A stretch of 64,000 bases of DNA, taken from NCBI GenBank assembly GCA_020635015.1, contig JACKAP010000002.1, positions 682,001 to 746,000 of the forward strand, in the 5' to 3' direction. The translations under genes and the position numbers were made by a program. The notes below the pieces were generated by a model. It was given only the letters and a program-made list of their open reading frames with translations, had not been told where the DNA came from and did not search any database. Origin of the DNA: Calditrichia bacterium (GTDB lineage: Bacteria; Calditrichota; Calditrichia; RBG-13-44-9; J075). Shown here in pieces: positions 8,561 to 16,871 of this stretch. Within the stretch, counting starts at the first letter, position 1. Each line of letters begins with the position of its first letter.

Positions 8561-9995
8561 CCGCACCTCCCGAATGTGCGGGCGGAGGCGTTTCGCTCAG
8601 ACGCACCAGCACCAGCAGCATGGCCAGCGCCGCATAAAGGAAGCTATTTTCCAGGTCCGGCAGCAGCGATCCCTGGGTCAACCCGGCCAGCAGGTAAGAC
8701 ACCAGAGAAGCCGTGGTGGCAGCGAGGTATTCGCGAAGCTCTCCGGGCGGGCTTCTCCGCAAAGCGGCAAGCGCCTTCAGCAGGATCGCCAGGTAGAGCA
8801 ACATCAGTGGCAGCAGCCCGGCCAAACCGGCATCGAGCAGCAGTTCGAGATACATATTGTGAGGATGATCGTAATTCTGAATAACGCCATTTTGAGATAC
8901 CTGGGTGGTAAGGATGGCGTAGCGGCCCTTGCCCAGCGCCAGTGCCGCCGGGTCCTGGCCATACTCCTGGAGCAAAGGGGTCCAGAGATTGTAGATCCGT
9001 CCGGCGCTGACCACATCGATATCGGTGCCTTCTTCGTAGATACCCTGGGTGGCGCGCTCGATGACGGTGGGAGATAACAGCAGAATAAAAAAGGCCCCGA
9101 GGATGCCCAGCACCGGTAGAAAGCGGATGCGGCGGGTCAGCACAAAAAAGGCCAGGGTGGCCGCCAGGGCGGTGAAGTAGGCGGTGCGCGAATACAGGAA
9201 GGCGATCGCCAGCAGGCTGAGCACGATGCCTGCCAGAGAAAATAAGTTGCGGCGGGAAAAATAGCGCCCCAGCAGCAGGGGGAAGGCCACCACGTAGAAG
9301 GCGCCGGCAGCATTTTTGTGCATGCTCAGCGCCTCGCCAACATAACGCCAGGCCGCCATGATGTCGCCTTTATCGGCCACATGAAAAACATAGTAGTAAA
9401 GAAAATATCCCGAAAATGCCAGCATGGTGTAGAAGAAAACCGTGTTTAGAAAGCGAATCCCCGGTAAACCCCGGGTGAATTTGCTGATGATCAAAAAGGG
9501 CAAAACGTAAACCAACGGCCGCACCAGATAAGAAAGCAGGTAACGCACCGTGTTGAGATCCTCCCCTTTTGCCGCGCTGATCAATCCGACATGGGGCAGA
9601 GAGCGCAACACCCCGGCGACGAAGAGGAACAGCAGCAAAATGGCAAACCAGCGCTGCAGGGCGGTCATGGTTACGGCATGCCGAAAGTTGAGTATCGCGA
9701 TGATCGCCACAAACAGCCCCAACAACAGCACCGGCTTGCTGCCGGGCAGGCTGACCAGGTTCTCCGCCAGTATATCGATCTGTGAGAAAGGGAGCAGGAA
9801 GATCAGCAGGGCCAGGGCGCGCAAGGGGCTGCCGGAAAATATCAGCAGCACGCCCAGGCCGACCAGAACCGTAATCGCCAGCAGCGCCGAGTGCAGGATC
9901 AGCAGCGCCAGCAGCGCCCCGCCGGCCAGGGCGATCAATACCTCGCCGCGGGAGAGCGGGGCGGCGGACAGTGTGTTTTCAGATTTGGATGTCAT
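8553..9995 (-). CDS. O-antigen ligase / Wzy-like polymerase
   Basis: A 480-residue membrane protein with about 11-12 hydrophobic segments and a large extracytoplasmic loop in the second half. That loop contains DHPHNMYLELLLDAG, the H-x-H-N signature of the Wzy_C/WaaL ligase-polymerase family. Within this operon it most likely polymerises repeat units delivered by the flippase, with chain length set by the Wzz homologue. It could instead ligate polymer to another acceptor; sequence alone does not separate the two. Confidence 0.88.
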   Translation of the reverse strand: MTSKSENTLSAAPLSRGEVLIALAGGALLALLILHSALLAITVLVGLGVLLIFSGSPLRALALLIFLLPFSQIDILAENLVSLPGSKPVLLLGLFVAIIAILNFRHAVTMTALQRWFAILLLFLFVAGVLRSLPHVGLISAAKGEDLNTVRYLLSYLVRPLVYVLPFLIISKFTRGLPGIRFLNTVFFYTMLAFSGYFLYYYVFHVADKGDIMAAWRYVGEALSMHKNAAGAFYVVAFPLLLGRYFSRRNLFSLAGIVLSLLAIAFLYSRTAYFTALAATLAFFVLTRRIRFLPVLGILGAFFILLLSPTVIERATQGIYEEGTDIDVVSAGRIYNLWTPLLQEYGQDPAALALGKGRYAILTTQVSQNGVIQNYDHPHNMYLELLLDAGLAGLLPLMLLYLAILLKALAALRRSPPGELREYLAATTASLVSYLLAGLTQGSLLPDLENSFLYAALAMLLVLVRLSETPPPAHSGGADG

Positions 9996-10015
9996 GATAT
10001 TGATCGTTTTGAATA

Positions 10016-10162
10016 GAACGCAGATGACGCGGATTCACACGGATTTACGCGGATAAACTACCATTCATGGGATAGCAATTTATTCCCCGCATTTTCGAGG
10101 CGGGGAATATTATGTATCAACAATTACCATTGAGCAATGCCCATTAAGCATTTACCATTTGG
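10016..10162. repeat. Repeat words plus 10-bp stem-loop between Wzy and sulfotransferase genes
   Basis: This gap holds three things. Bases 10016-10058 are one arm of the GCGGAT-type word repeat. Bases 10081-10109 form a perfect TATTCCCCGC/GCGGGGAATA stem with a nine-base loop. Bases 10111-10162 are ACCATTGAGCA / TTAAGCATTTACCATT words, seen again at 54112-54162 and 56296-56334. The stem-loop could slow or end transcription within the operon, but no clear U-run follows. Confidence 0.65.
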
Positions 10163-10187
10163 GTTCGGTCTCAGGTCATGCTAAGTT

Positions 10188-11195
10188 CTACTTAGCCCTT
10201 TGTCGATACAAACCCGAACAGAAAAGATTGACCAGCCCCTGCATCCGCTCCTGGCGCAGTTGAAACAGCAGCCAGCGCCATCCGTCAGCCGCCTGATAGA
10301 GGCGCATTTGCAGGGGATGAAGCCGCTGCGGCTGCCCATGGTAGCTGACCGGGTAGCCCAATTCCTCCAGCAGCACACCACAGATGCGCTCGATTTTGGC
10401 GATCTCCGCTGGAGAAAGGCCGGTCCGCCACTTGCCGTAGTTTTGTTTCAAGATTCCTTCTACCGCTCTGGCATCACCGAGGTTTTCAGTGGATGCCGGG
10501 GGGGTAAGCATGGCGGTTTGGTAAGGGAGATGCAGGTAATCCGTGATGCTGCGCAGCACCGTTTCCGGCATATCGAGCAGTTGCTCGTAGCGCACCTCCA
10601 GGTAATCATCGCCCAGATGAGTGGCGGCATCTTGACGGGCGCGGCGGATATCGTCGTGCCAGCGCTGAGCGGCGCGGAAGATGTTCTTCTGCCAGGCCCG
10701 GCGGATTGACAGGCAGTAATCGCGGCTGTCGCGAATGATGTGGATAAACTTCGCGTCGGGATAGAGCGATTTGAGCAGGGGCATCTGCCGCAAATAGCCG
10801 GGGGTTTTGTCGCCCCAGATATCTTTTTGATAATGTTGTGCATAAATTCGATAAAACGCCGCGATCACACCGGAATAATCCCAGGCCTGCACCCGCGTCT
10901 GCCAGATCTCCCGGTTGATGAAAGGCGCCCGTGCGCTCAGCCGCCGGAAGAAGGCGGTGCGGGAGAAATCGGCATAAAAGCGGGCAAAGTTGGCCGGGTC
11001 CCGGATATCGCCATAGCGGGGGAAACGCCGGTAAAAATAAGGCAGGCAATAAGATTCGTTGGCGGCGATGGCAATGCGTGAATGCTGATTGAGCATCTCT
11101 CGCAGCAGTTTGGTGCCGGAACGGGGCATGCCCACCAGGAAGATGGGGCCGCAGAAGACTTTAGATGCTGGATGCTGGATGCTGGATGCTGGCAT
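10188..11195 (-). CDS. Sulfotransferase with repeat-encoded N-terminus
   Basis: Third sulfotransferase of the locus, about 335 residues. GPIFLVGMPRSGTKLLREML is the PAPS 5'-phosphosulfate loop, and KFIHIIRDSRDYCLSIRRAW gives the R-D-x-R-x-x-x-x-S 3'-phosphate site. Stretches such as YLEVRYEQLLDMPETVLRSI and LPYQ also fit the family. The ATG at 11195 is chosen; the only in-frame alternative upstream is a TTG at 11240, and neither has a good ribosome site. The first residues after the ATG (ASSIQHPAS) are encoded by a GATGCTG tandem repeat, so the repeat seems to have been fused to, or grown into, the 5' end. Confidence 0.85.
   Translation of the reverse strand: MPASSIQHPASKVFCGPIFLVGMPRSGTKLLREMLNQHSRIAIAANESYCLPYFYRRFPRYGDIRDPANFARFYADFSRTAFFRRLSARAPFINREIWQTRVQAWDYSGVIAAFYRIYAQHYQKDIWGDKTPGYLRQMPLLKSLYPDAKFIHIIRDSRDYCLSIRRAWQKNIFRAAQRWHDDIRRARQDAATHLGDDYLEVRYEQLLDMPETVLRSITDYLHLPYQTAMLTPPASTENLGDARAVEGILKQNYGKWRTGLSPAEIAKIERICGVLLEELGYPVSYHGQPQRLHPLQMRLYQAADGWRWLLFQLRQERMQGLVNLFCSGLYRQRAK
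11164..11192. repeat. GATGCTG heptamer repeat inside gene start
   Basis: About four tandem GATGCTG copies (plus-strand reading) fall in the first codons of the sulfotransferase, immediately after its ATG. Confidence 0.85.
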
Positions 11196-11240
11196 GATTG
11201 TTGTTTTATCACGTAGTCTTTGATAATCCCGGCTTTTCAA

Positions 11241-11298
11241 GTGGCAGTAGCAGTAGCAGTAGCAGTCAACTTCCTGCCACTGCTACTGCTACTGCCAC
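11241..11298. repeat. GCAGTA-repeat hairpin
   Basis: A GTGGCAGTAGCAGTAGCAG arm pairs with an ACTGCTACTGCTACTGCCAC arm across a loop of about 12 bases. It lies between the upstream glycosyltransferase and the sulfotransferase, so an operon transcript would contain a long stem here. Confidence 0.85.
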
Positions 11299-11339
11299 TG
11301 CTCGATTTTCAAAGATCAGGTGATAATACAGTCTCCGGG

Positions 11340-12605
11340 TTATAAGTCATGCTCAAGGCCGGGCGTCGTGATCCGCTCCGGGTGGCCGAACAGCCGGTCG
11401 TAGGCGATGATCAGGTTGCGCGAGACGTGCGCCCAGGAAAGCTGTTTTTCCAGGCGTTCCCGGCCGAAGCGCCCCATCGCTTCCCGCCGCGCCGGATCGT
11501 CCATCAGGGCGGCGATCGCTTTGGCGTAGGCCAGCTCATTATTCGGCTCTACGTAGAGCGCTGCCTTGCCGGCCGAGGTGCGGGTCTCCTTCAGATCGAA
11601 GCTGACCACCGGTTTGGCAAAGGCCATATACTCCAGCACCTTCACCCAGGTGGAAACATCGTTCAAGGGACTGGAGGGATTGGGATCGAGGCAGATATCG
11701 GCGCTGGAGAGATAGCGCACCAGGTCCGCTGTCGGCACAAACCCGGTGAAGCGCAGGGAGTCGTTGAGACCCAGTTCGGCGGCAAGCTGCTTCAGTCCCG
11801 CCACACTTTCGCCCTTGCCGATGATCAGGCAATAGAAATCGTTCCGCCCCAGGGTGTCGCGCAGTTCCTTCAGCGCCCGCACCAGATAATCCACGCCGTC
11901 CTGGGGGCCCATCACCCCGAGATACACCAGGATTTTTTTTCCCATCGCCTGTAGCTGCGGGTCCGGCGGAACCGGCTGGAACATGGCCCGGCTGAGGTCC
12001 GGGCCGTTGCGTACCACAAACACGTTTTCCGGATACTTCCCGCCCCGTTGAATCGCGATCTGTTGGTAGGATTCATTGGTGGAGATCACCAGATTGGCGC
12101 TGCGCAGGCATAGTTTTTCTTCCAGCATCAGTGCCCGGTACACCAGCCCGCCCTCACGGCGTCCCACCCGGGAGAGGTACAACTCCGGGGCCAGATCGTG
12201 ATGATCGAAAACGAATTTTTTCCCGAGCAGCCGAAAAAAAGCCCCCACCACAAACGGGGTGTTGGGGGGATTATGCAAGTGGATCGCGTCGAATCCTTCT
12301 TTGAAGAGAATATAACAGCTGTAAACAAAGCAGGCGGAGGTGAAGTAGGCATATTCGGCCAGATAGCCAATAGTCGAAAGGAGCTTGCGGTAGATCTTGC
12401 CGGGCAAGCTGTTTGCCGGAGCGCTCTTGGCAAATATCTCCAATAAGGGAATGCGGTATACCGTCACCCCGTTTACCAGTTCCTTCCGCGCCTGGCCTTT
12501 TTCCGAAAGCTGGGCCAGTACAGTCACCTGGTATCCATATTCCACCAGTTTGTATGCTTCCTGGCGCACCCGCACGTCTTCCGGAAAATGGTTTTCCAGA
12601 AGCAT
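11340..12605 (-). CDS. Glycosyltransferase family 4
   Basis: A 421-residue GT-B glycosyltransferase. It begins MLLENHFPEDVRVRQEAYKL, the early acceptor loop of a common exopolysaccharide GT4 subgroup, followed by DAIHLHNPPNTPFV and FDHHDLAPELY. The donor half has KILVYLGVMGPQDGVDYLVR, IIGKGES and later VLEYMAFAKPVVSFDL. Relatives usually have three to five more hydrophobic residues before this start. Here an in-frame stop and the AAGGTTAAAGG repeat lie directly upstream, so the ATG at 12605 is the only standard choice. Confidence 0.9.
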   Translation of the reverse strand: MLLENHFPEDVRVRQEAYKLVEYGYQVTVLAQLSEKGQARKELVNGVTVYRIPLLEIFAKSAPANSLPGKIYRKLLSTIGYLAEYAYFTSACFVYSCYILFKEGFDAIHLHNPPNTPFVVGAFFRLLGKKFVFDHHDLAPELYLSRVGRREGGLVYRALMLEEKLCLRSANLVISTNESYQQIAIQRGGKYPENVFVVRNGPDLSRAMFQPVPPDPQLQAMGKKILVYLGVMGPQDGVDYLVRALKELRDTLGRNDFYCLIIGKGESVAGLKQLAAELGLNDSLRFTGFVPTADLVRYLSSADICLDPNPSSPLNDVSTWVKVLEYMAFAKPVVSFDLKETRTSAGKAALYVEPNNELAYAKAIAALMDDPARREAMGRFGRERLEKQLSWAHVSRNLIIAYDRLFGHPERITTPGLEHDL

Positions 12606-12609
12606 CAGT

Positions 12610-12650
12610 ATCCTTAATCCTTTAACCTTTATCCCTCATCCTTTCCATTC
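12610..12650. repeat. AAGGTTAAAGG words spanning the wzz stop
   Basis: A short run of AAAGG / GGATAAAGG words on the minus strand covers the gap between two genes and encodes the last residues (MRDKG) and stop codon of the Wzz-like protein. Confidence 0.7.
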
Positions 12651-13980
12651 CCACGGCCAGCCCGACGCCGCCGATCAGGCCGAACAATATGGCCAGCAGC
12701 ACATTGAGTTTTTTGTTTGGCGATACCGGATTGACGCCGGCGACTGCCGGATTGATCACCTTAATCTTGACATCTTCCTGCAGTTTGGCGAGAGAGATCC
12801 GTGCTTCCTCGCGCTGCTTCAGCAGGATGGAATAAATCTCCCGGGTATCTTCGATACCGCGGCTAAGCTGGGCCAGTTCGTATTCCCGCTGGGCCAGGCC
12901 GCTGATCTCCTGGCGGGTGCGCTGCATCAGATCGCGCAGAATTTTTTCCTCCGCCTGCAGGGCTTGCAGGGAGGATGCTTCCTCGCGCACGATCTGCTGC
13001 ACCTCGCGGGTGATCTGCTGCCGGGCCGCTTCGATCTGCTGCTCGATGTTAATCACCTCCACATACTGCGGGGTGTATTCCTGCAAAAGGCGCTGCCGTT
13101 CGATTTCCAGGTTGAGGATCTCGTTTTTCAGGCGGGTGATGTGGCTGACCCGGCTGGGGCTTTCGCTGCTTTCGGTATTGGGAATGCTGATGTCGATGGC
13201 CTGCCTGAGCTGTTCGCGAACGACTTCCAGGCGGGTCTCCTTATTGATCCGGCGGGTCTGCAGTTCGGTCAGGCGACGGTCGTAATCGGACAGGCGGTTG
13301 ATCAGGATGGCGCGCTGGGATTCCGGGGAGATCATCTCCGCTTCCGTCTTGTAGTTGGCTTCCCGCTGCTCCAGTTCCTGCAGCCGCCGATCGGCGATGA
13401 GCATTTGCGCTTCGAAAAACTTGTACTCATCGGCATCCTTGTATAGCTCGGAGCGGTAGGCGATGTAGGCGCGAACCACTTCATCGACGATCGCGGTGGC
13501 CTGCCGGGAGTCGGTGTCCTGGAAGGCGATGTTCAACACATTGCTTTCCCGGGCATTGCTGACGGTCAGCTTCTCCAGGAACTCCTCAGTCAGTTCCCGG
13601 ATAGCGCTTTCCGGCAGCTCGCTGGCGCTGCCCGGAGGGGCGTATCCTTCCGGGTAGAGTTTCAGCTTGCGGATCACCGCTTCCGCAACCGGATTGCTGC
13701 GAATGATCGCCACCTCTCCATTGATCCAGTTATAGGGTTGATTACCGAACATGGAGTTCATACGCAGGATCAGCGCTTTTTCGGTATCCATGCCCCGCTC
13801 CACCAACAGCCGGGCATTGGCCTGGTAGATGTGCGGGGTCAGCAAACTGACCACCGTCACCAGCCCGACGACGGCGATGAAGAAAATCACGATCAGGCGC
13901 CTGCGTTTGCTGGCAGCGGAAATGATATAATCGAGCGACAAAGACGGCCTGCCGTTCCCTGGCAAAGTTGATTGGCTCAT
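12622..13980 (-). CDS. Wzz/GumC-type polysaccharide co-polymerase
   Basis: Inner-membrane polysaccharide co-polymerase (452 residues) that sets chain length and links polymerase to export. It has a first membrane helix at about residues 27-50 (RRLIVIFFIAVVGLVTVVSL), a large periplasmic part with long coiled coils (about 190-380, many E/Q/R heptads) and a second helix near the end (LNVLLAILFGLIGGVGLAVG). The conserved proline-rich lead-in to that helix is present (VNPVSPNKKLN). No C-terminal tyrosine-kinase domain is attached. A GGGAGG ribosome site lies upstream. It sits directly after the export protein gene. Confidence 0.92.
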   Translation of the reverse strand: MSQSTLPGNGRPSLSLDYIISAASKRRRLIVIFFIAVVGLVTVVSLLTPHIYQANARLLVERGMDTEKALILRMNSMFGNQPYNWINGEVAIIRSNPVAEAVIRKLKLYPEGYAPPGSASELPESAIRELTEEFLEKLTVSNARESNVLNIAFQDTDSRQATAIVDEVVRAYIAYRSELYKDADEYKFFEAQMLIADRRLQELEQREANYKTEAEMISPESQRAILINRLSDYDRRLTELQTRRINKETRLEVVREQLRQAIDISIPNTESSESPSRVSHITRLKNEILNLEIERQRLLQEYTPQYVEVINIEQQIEAARQQITREVQQIVREEASSLQALQAEEKILRDLMQRTRQEISGLAQREYELAQLSRGIEDTREIYSILLKQREEARISLAKLQEDVKIKVINPAVAGVNPVSPNKKLNVLLAILFGLIGGVGLAVGMERMRDKG

Positions 13981-14002
13981 AAGCTGATCCGGACCTCCCT
14001 TT

Positions 14003-14746
14003 CTAAAAATCCCTCAAACGGCGATATGCCAGAACACCCCGTAGATATGAATCGATCGGCGGCAGCACGCCGTCATATACCTGGCGCATAAAAACGCTGG
14101 CGCTGGCGACGAAGGTTTTGGGTAGATAGATGATGTCCTGCGCCTGCACCGGGAGATCGCTGGGCGCTTCTCCAGAGAGGGATTTGGTGAGGTCGATCCT
14201 GACTGCTTCCACTTCCCCTTTGCCGTCTCTGCGCAGGAGCATGACGCTGCTGAGTTTGGCGTAATTGTTTGGCCCTCCGGCGGCGGCGATCGCCTGCAGC
14301 AGGGTCATCTCCCGGCGCAGGGCAATGCCGCCGGAGCGGTTCACTTCTCCGAGCACATACACCTGATAAGCCCCAAATTCCCGCACGATCACCGTGATAT
14401 CCGGATCGATAATAATTTCGGCGTATTTTTCGGTGATGATGCTGTCCAGCTGCGAGGGGGTCATACCGTTAACGTACACATCGCCCAGGCGCAGAATGCT
14501 GATCCGCCCGTCCGGGCGCACCGTGACGGTTTGATCGAATTGGGCGCTGTTAAAAAACCGAATGTCGAGCACATCACCAAATCCCAGGCGGTATTCCGGG
14601 GTCTCGGCTTCGCTGTTATGCCAGGCGGCCGCGACGCTCAGCGAATCGATACTCGCGACGGTGCTCACCTGTTTCGGACCGGCGCAACTTCCCCACATCA
14701 GTCCGGCCAGCAAAAGAACGGGGGCTAATACTTTTTTCCGGCTCAT
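14003..14746 (-). CDS. SLBB polysaccharide export lipoprotein (Wza/GumB family)
   Basis: A 247-residue lipoprotein with signal and lipobox (LLLAGLMWGSC), then the poly_export domain (YRLGFGDVLDIRFF, VRPDGRISILRLGDVYVNG) and one SLBB domain (YQVYVLGEVNRSGGIALRRE, LLQAIAAAGG). Such proteins form the periplasmic/outer-membrane channel that exports the polymer. With one SLBB domain it is nearer GumB/KpsD-like short forms than E. coli Wza. It is 22 bases upstream of the wzz-like gene. Confidence 0.92.
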   Translation of the reverse strand: MSRKKVLAPVLLLAGLMWGSCAGPKQVSTVASIDSLSVAAAWHNSEAETPEYRLGFGDVLDIRFFNSAQFDQTVTVRPDGRISILRLGDVYVNGMTPSQLDSIITEKYAEIIIDPDITVIVREFGAYQVYVLGEVNRSGGIALRREMTLLQAIAAAGGPNNYAKLSSVMLLRRDGKGEVEAVRIDLTKSLSGEAPSDLPVQAQDIIYLPKTFVASASVFMRQVYDGVLPPIDSYLRGVLAYRRLRDF

Positions 14747-14824
14747 CCTGAATATTCTCTCCCTGATAACTGAGTTCCCTGGTAATTAATTATATCATCG
14801 AAAAATTTATGCATCTCTTGAATC

Positions 14825-14884
14825 GTCCACGGATTTCACGGATTAACACAGATTCATCAGTGTTAATCCGTGAAATCCGTGGAC
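14825..14884. repeat. Perfect 25-bp-stem hairpin
   Basis: Arms at 14825-14849 and 14860-14884 are perfect reverse complements, separated by a ten-base loop. They are built from the CACGGATTTCACGGATTAAC words of the GGAT family. The hairpin lies in the 194-base gap between the acyltransferase and the export gene, which are on the same strand, so it would sit inside the operon transcript. Confidence 0.95.
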
Positions 14885-14940
14885 TAAAAAATGCAACTCG
14901 TAAAGGTCAAAGACTTAGGGCATTTCCGGCAGTTTTGATA

Positions 14941-15423
14941 TTATTTCTTCTCGTTCACATTGCGGATAAAGCGGGCGGGGTTGCCGGCGACGATCGCGTT
15001 CGGGGCAACGTCCTTGGTCACGACGCTGCCTGCCCCGACAATCGCATTCTCCCCGATGGTGACCCCGCAGAGGATGGTGGCGCTGGAGCCGATTGAAGCA
15101 CCTCGTTTGACCAGGGTGGGAACGCAAACCCAGTCCGCTTCGGTTTGCAATTGCCCGTCTTCGGCAGTGGCCCGGGGATACATATCATTGATGAAGGTGA
15201 CGTTGTGCCCAACGAACACATCATCCTCGATGGTCACCCCTTCGCAGATGAAGGTGTGGCTGGAAATCTTGCAATGCTTCCCGATCCGGGCGCCTTTCTG
15301 GATCTCGACGAAGGTGCCGACTTTGCTGTTATCACCGATTTCGCAGCCGTAAAGATTGACGAAATTATAAATTTTGACGTCTTTGCCGAGCTTTACATCA
15401 TCTGCGATGCTGTTGAATTTCAT
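14941..15423 (-). CDS. Left-handed beta-helix acetyltransferase (WbpD/WlbB-like)
   Basis: A 160-residue hexapeptide-repeat acyltransferase. The repeats IGDNSKVGTFVEIQKGARIG, IEDDVFVGHNVTFIND and the end VVTKDVAPNAIVAGNPARFI are characteristic of sugar O/N-acetyltransferases. The closest resemblance is to UDP-2-acetamido-3-amino-uronate N-acetyltransferase, judged by MKFNSIADDVKLGKDVKIYNFVNLYGCEIG-like order (residues 1-30) and FVGHNVTFINDMYPRA. It probably N-acetylates an amino sugar of the repeat unit. The acetyl-CoA site is inferred from the family. Confidence 0.87.
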   Translation of the reverse strand: MKFNSIADDVKLGKDVKIYNFVNLYGCEIGDNSKVGTFVEIQKGARIGKHCKISSHTFICEGVTIEDDVFVGHNVTFINDMYPRATAEDGQLQTEADWVCVPTLVKRGASIGSSATILCGVTIGENAIVGAGSVVTKDVAPNAIVAGNPARFIRNVNEKK

Positions 15424-15569
15424 CTCATGCCTCGTGTTGTGGGTGATGATTGGTCTGCTAGTTAATAGAGGACAAATATCATTTCAAAACGGGCCAGTTG
15501 CAACTGTATGATGAAAATCATGTGTACTCGCTTTACCTGGGCTGTGCAGGCCGTAACAAAAACGCGACC

Positions 15570-16871
15570 CTATAACGCCCCATTTTTGGGTGTGAGTACT
15601 GCCGGGATGGTGCGAAGGAGGATTTTCAGATCGAGTAAAATCGATTTTTGATCGACGTATTTTAAGTCGAGCCGCACCATGTCATCGAAGGTGGTGCGGC
15701 TGCGGCCGTAGATCTGCCACAGGCCGGTGATGCCGGGTTTGACTTCCAGGATACGCCGCAGATGCCAGTTTTTGTAATTCTCCACCTCGTAAGGGATCGG
15801 CGGCCGGGGGCCGACCAGGCTCATGGCGCCGCCCAGCACATTCAGGAATTGGGGGAGCTCGTCGAGGCTGGTTTTACGGAGGATGTTGCCGACCGCGGTC
15901 ACCCGCGGATCGGATTGAATTTTATAAACCGGATGCGCATCGGAGCCCAGGTTCGCCGCGTGGTTCTCGCCCTTGATCAATTTCTCGACATAGCGCTGGT
16001 GGATCAGGTCGTCACAGCCGTCTTCCATGGAGCGGAATTTGAAGAAAGTAAACGGCTGCCCGAACTGCCCGATACGCTGCTGTTTGAACAGCACCGGCCC
16101 CCGGGAAGTGAGTTTAACCGCGGCGGCAATGAGTAAGAATAACGGCGAGAAGAGCGCCAGTCCGGCCAGGGCGCCGACAATATCGATCAGGCGTTTGAAC
16201 AGTTGATAGGTTTCCTGCCGCCGGCCGCTTATCGCGCAATTGAGGAGCGGATTGCTGAGGGCGATGCCCCCTCCGGGGACGGCCTGTACCCGCCAATCCA
16301 TATGAAAAGCGCTGCTTTCCCGGTAAGCGTTTTTGATTGGATCCTCCCGGCGATTATTGCCAAGCTGGAAATCTTTGACAACCACCGGCTTTGCCTGAAT
16401 CATATCACACTCACTGATCTGGTCGGCCGGGTATGTCGAAATCACCACCGAATCGATCAGATGAATACAAGTTTCCCGGTTACCGTTCTGGAACTCTTGA
16501 AAGAGGATGTGTGATATTTTTTCGACAAACGCCTTTGCGCCTTCCAGGGAGGTATCGATCAGCAGAATGCCGACCTGCCGCATACTGATGAGATGCTTCA
16601 CATCATAATCTCGGGTATTCTCCGATATTAACCGGAGCAGCCGGGTCAAAAAGTCGCGAAAATCGTTCTCCGGCGCCGGGGAGTGATGGGGGGAGGTCTT
16701 GCGCAAGTCGATCAGAATATAGGAAATCGGCAGGCCGGTACGGTTGCTGCGATTGCGCTCTTTCTTGAGGATGCCACAGAAGGCGTCCGTGTCGTACCAC
16801 CCTCCTCGATCGATCCACTCGTTGAGAAACGCGCCATCTGATTTTTTTCTGACACTGCTAAACAAACCCAT
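15570..16871 (-). CDS. Priming sugar-phosphate transferase with N-terminal GGDEF-like domain
   Basis: First gene of the polysaccharide operon; 433 residues. Residues about 225-433 are a bacterial sugar transferase (PF02397 type) with one membrane-associating helix (LIDIVGALAGLALFSPLFLL), FKFRSM, KTSLDELPQFLNVL and SLVGPRPP. It would move a sugar phosphate onto undecaprenyl phosphate. The usual four N-terminal membrane helices are missing. Instead residues about 20-150 look like a degenerate GGDEF domain (KKERNRSNRTGLPISYILID, then VGILLIDTSLEGAKAFVEKI) without a GGDEF motif. The ATG at 16871 follows a strong GAGAGGAAG site; the TTG-initiated extension upstream lacks one. Control by a nucleotide second messenger is possible but unproven. 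Confidence 0.88.
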   Translation of the reverse strand: MGLFSSVRKKSDGAFLNEWIDRGGWYDTDAFCGILKKERNRSNRTGLPISYILIDLRKTSPHHSPAPENDFRDFLTRLLRLISENTRDYDVKHLISMRQVGILLIDTSLEGAKAFVEKISHILFQEFQNGNRETCIHLIDSVVISTYPADQISECDMIQAKPVVVKDFQLGNNRREDPIKNAYRESSAFHMDWRVQAVPGGGIALSNPLLNCAISGRRQETYQLFKRLIDIVGALAGLALFSPLFLLIAAAVKLTSRGPVLFKQQRIGQFGQPFTFFKFRSMEDGCDDLIHQRYVEKLIKGENHAANLGSDAHPVYKIQSDPRVTAVGNILRKTSLDELPQFLNVLGGAMSLVGPRPPIPYEVENYKNWHLRRILEVKPGITGLWQIYGRSRTTFDDMVRLDLKYVDQKSILLDLKILLRTIPAVLTPKNGAL

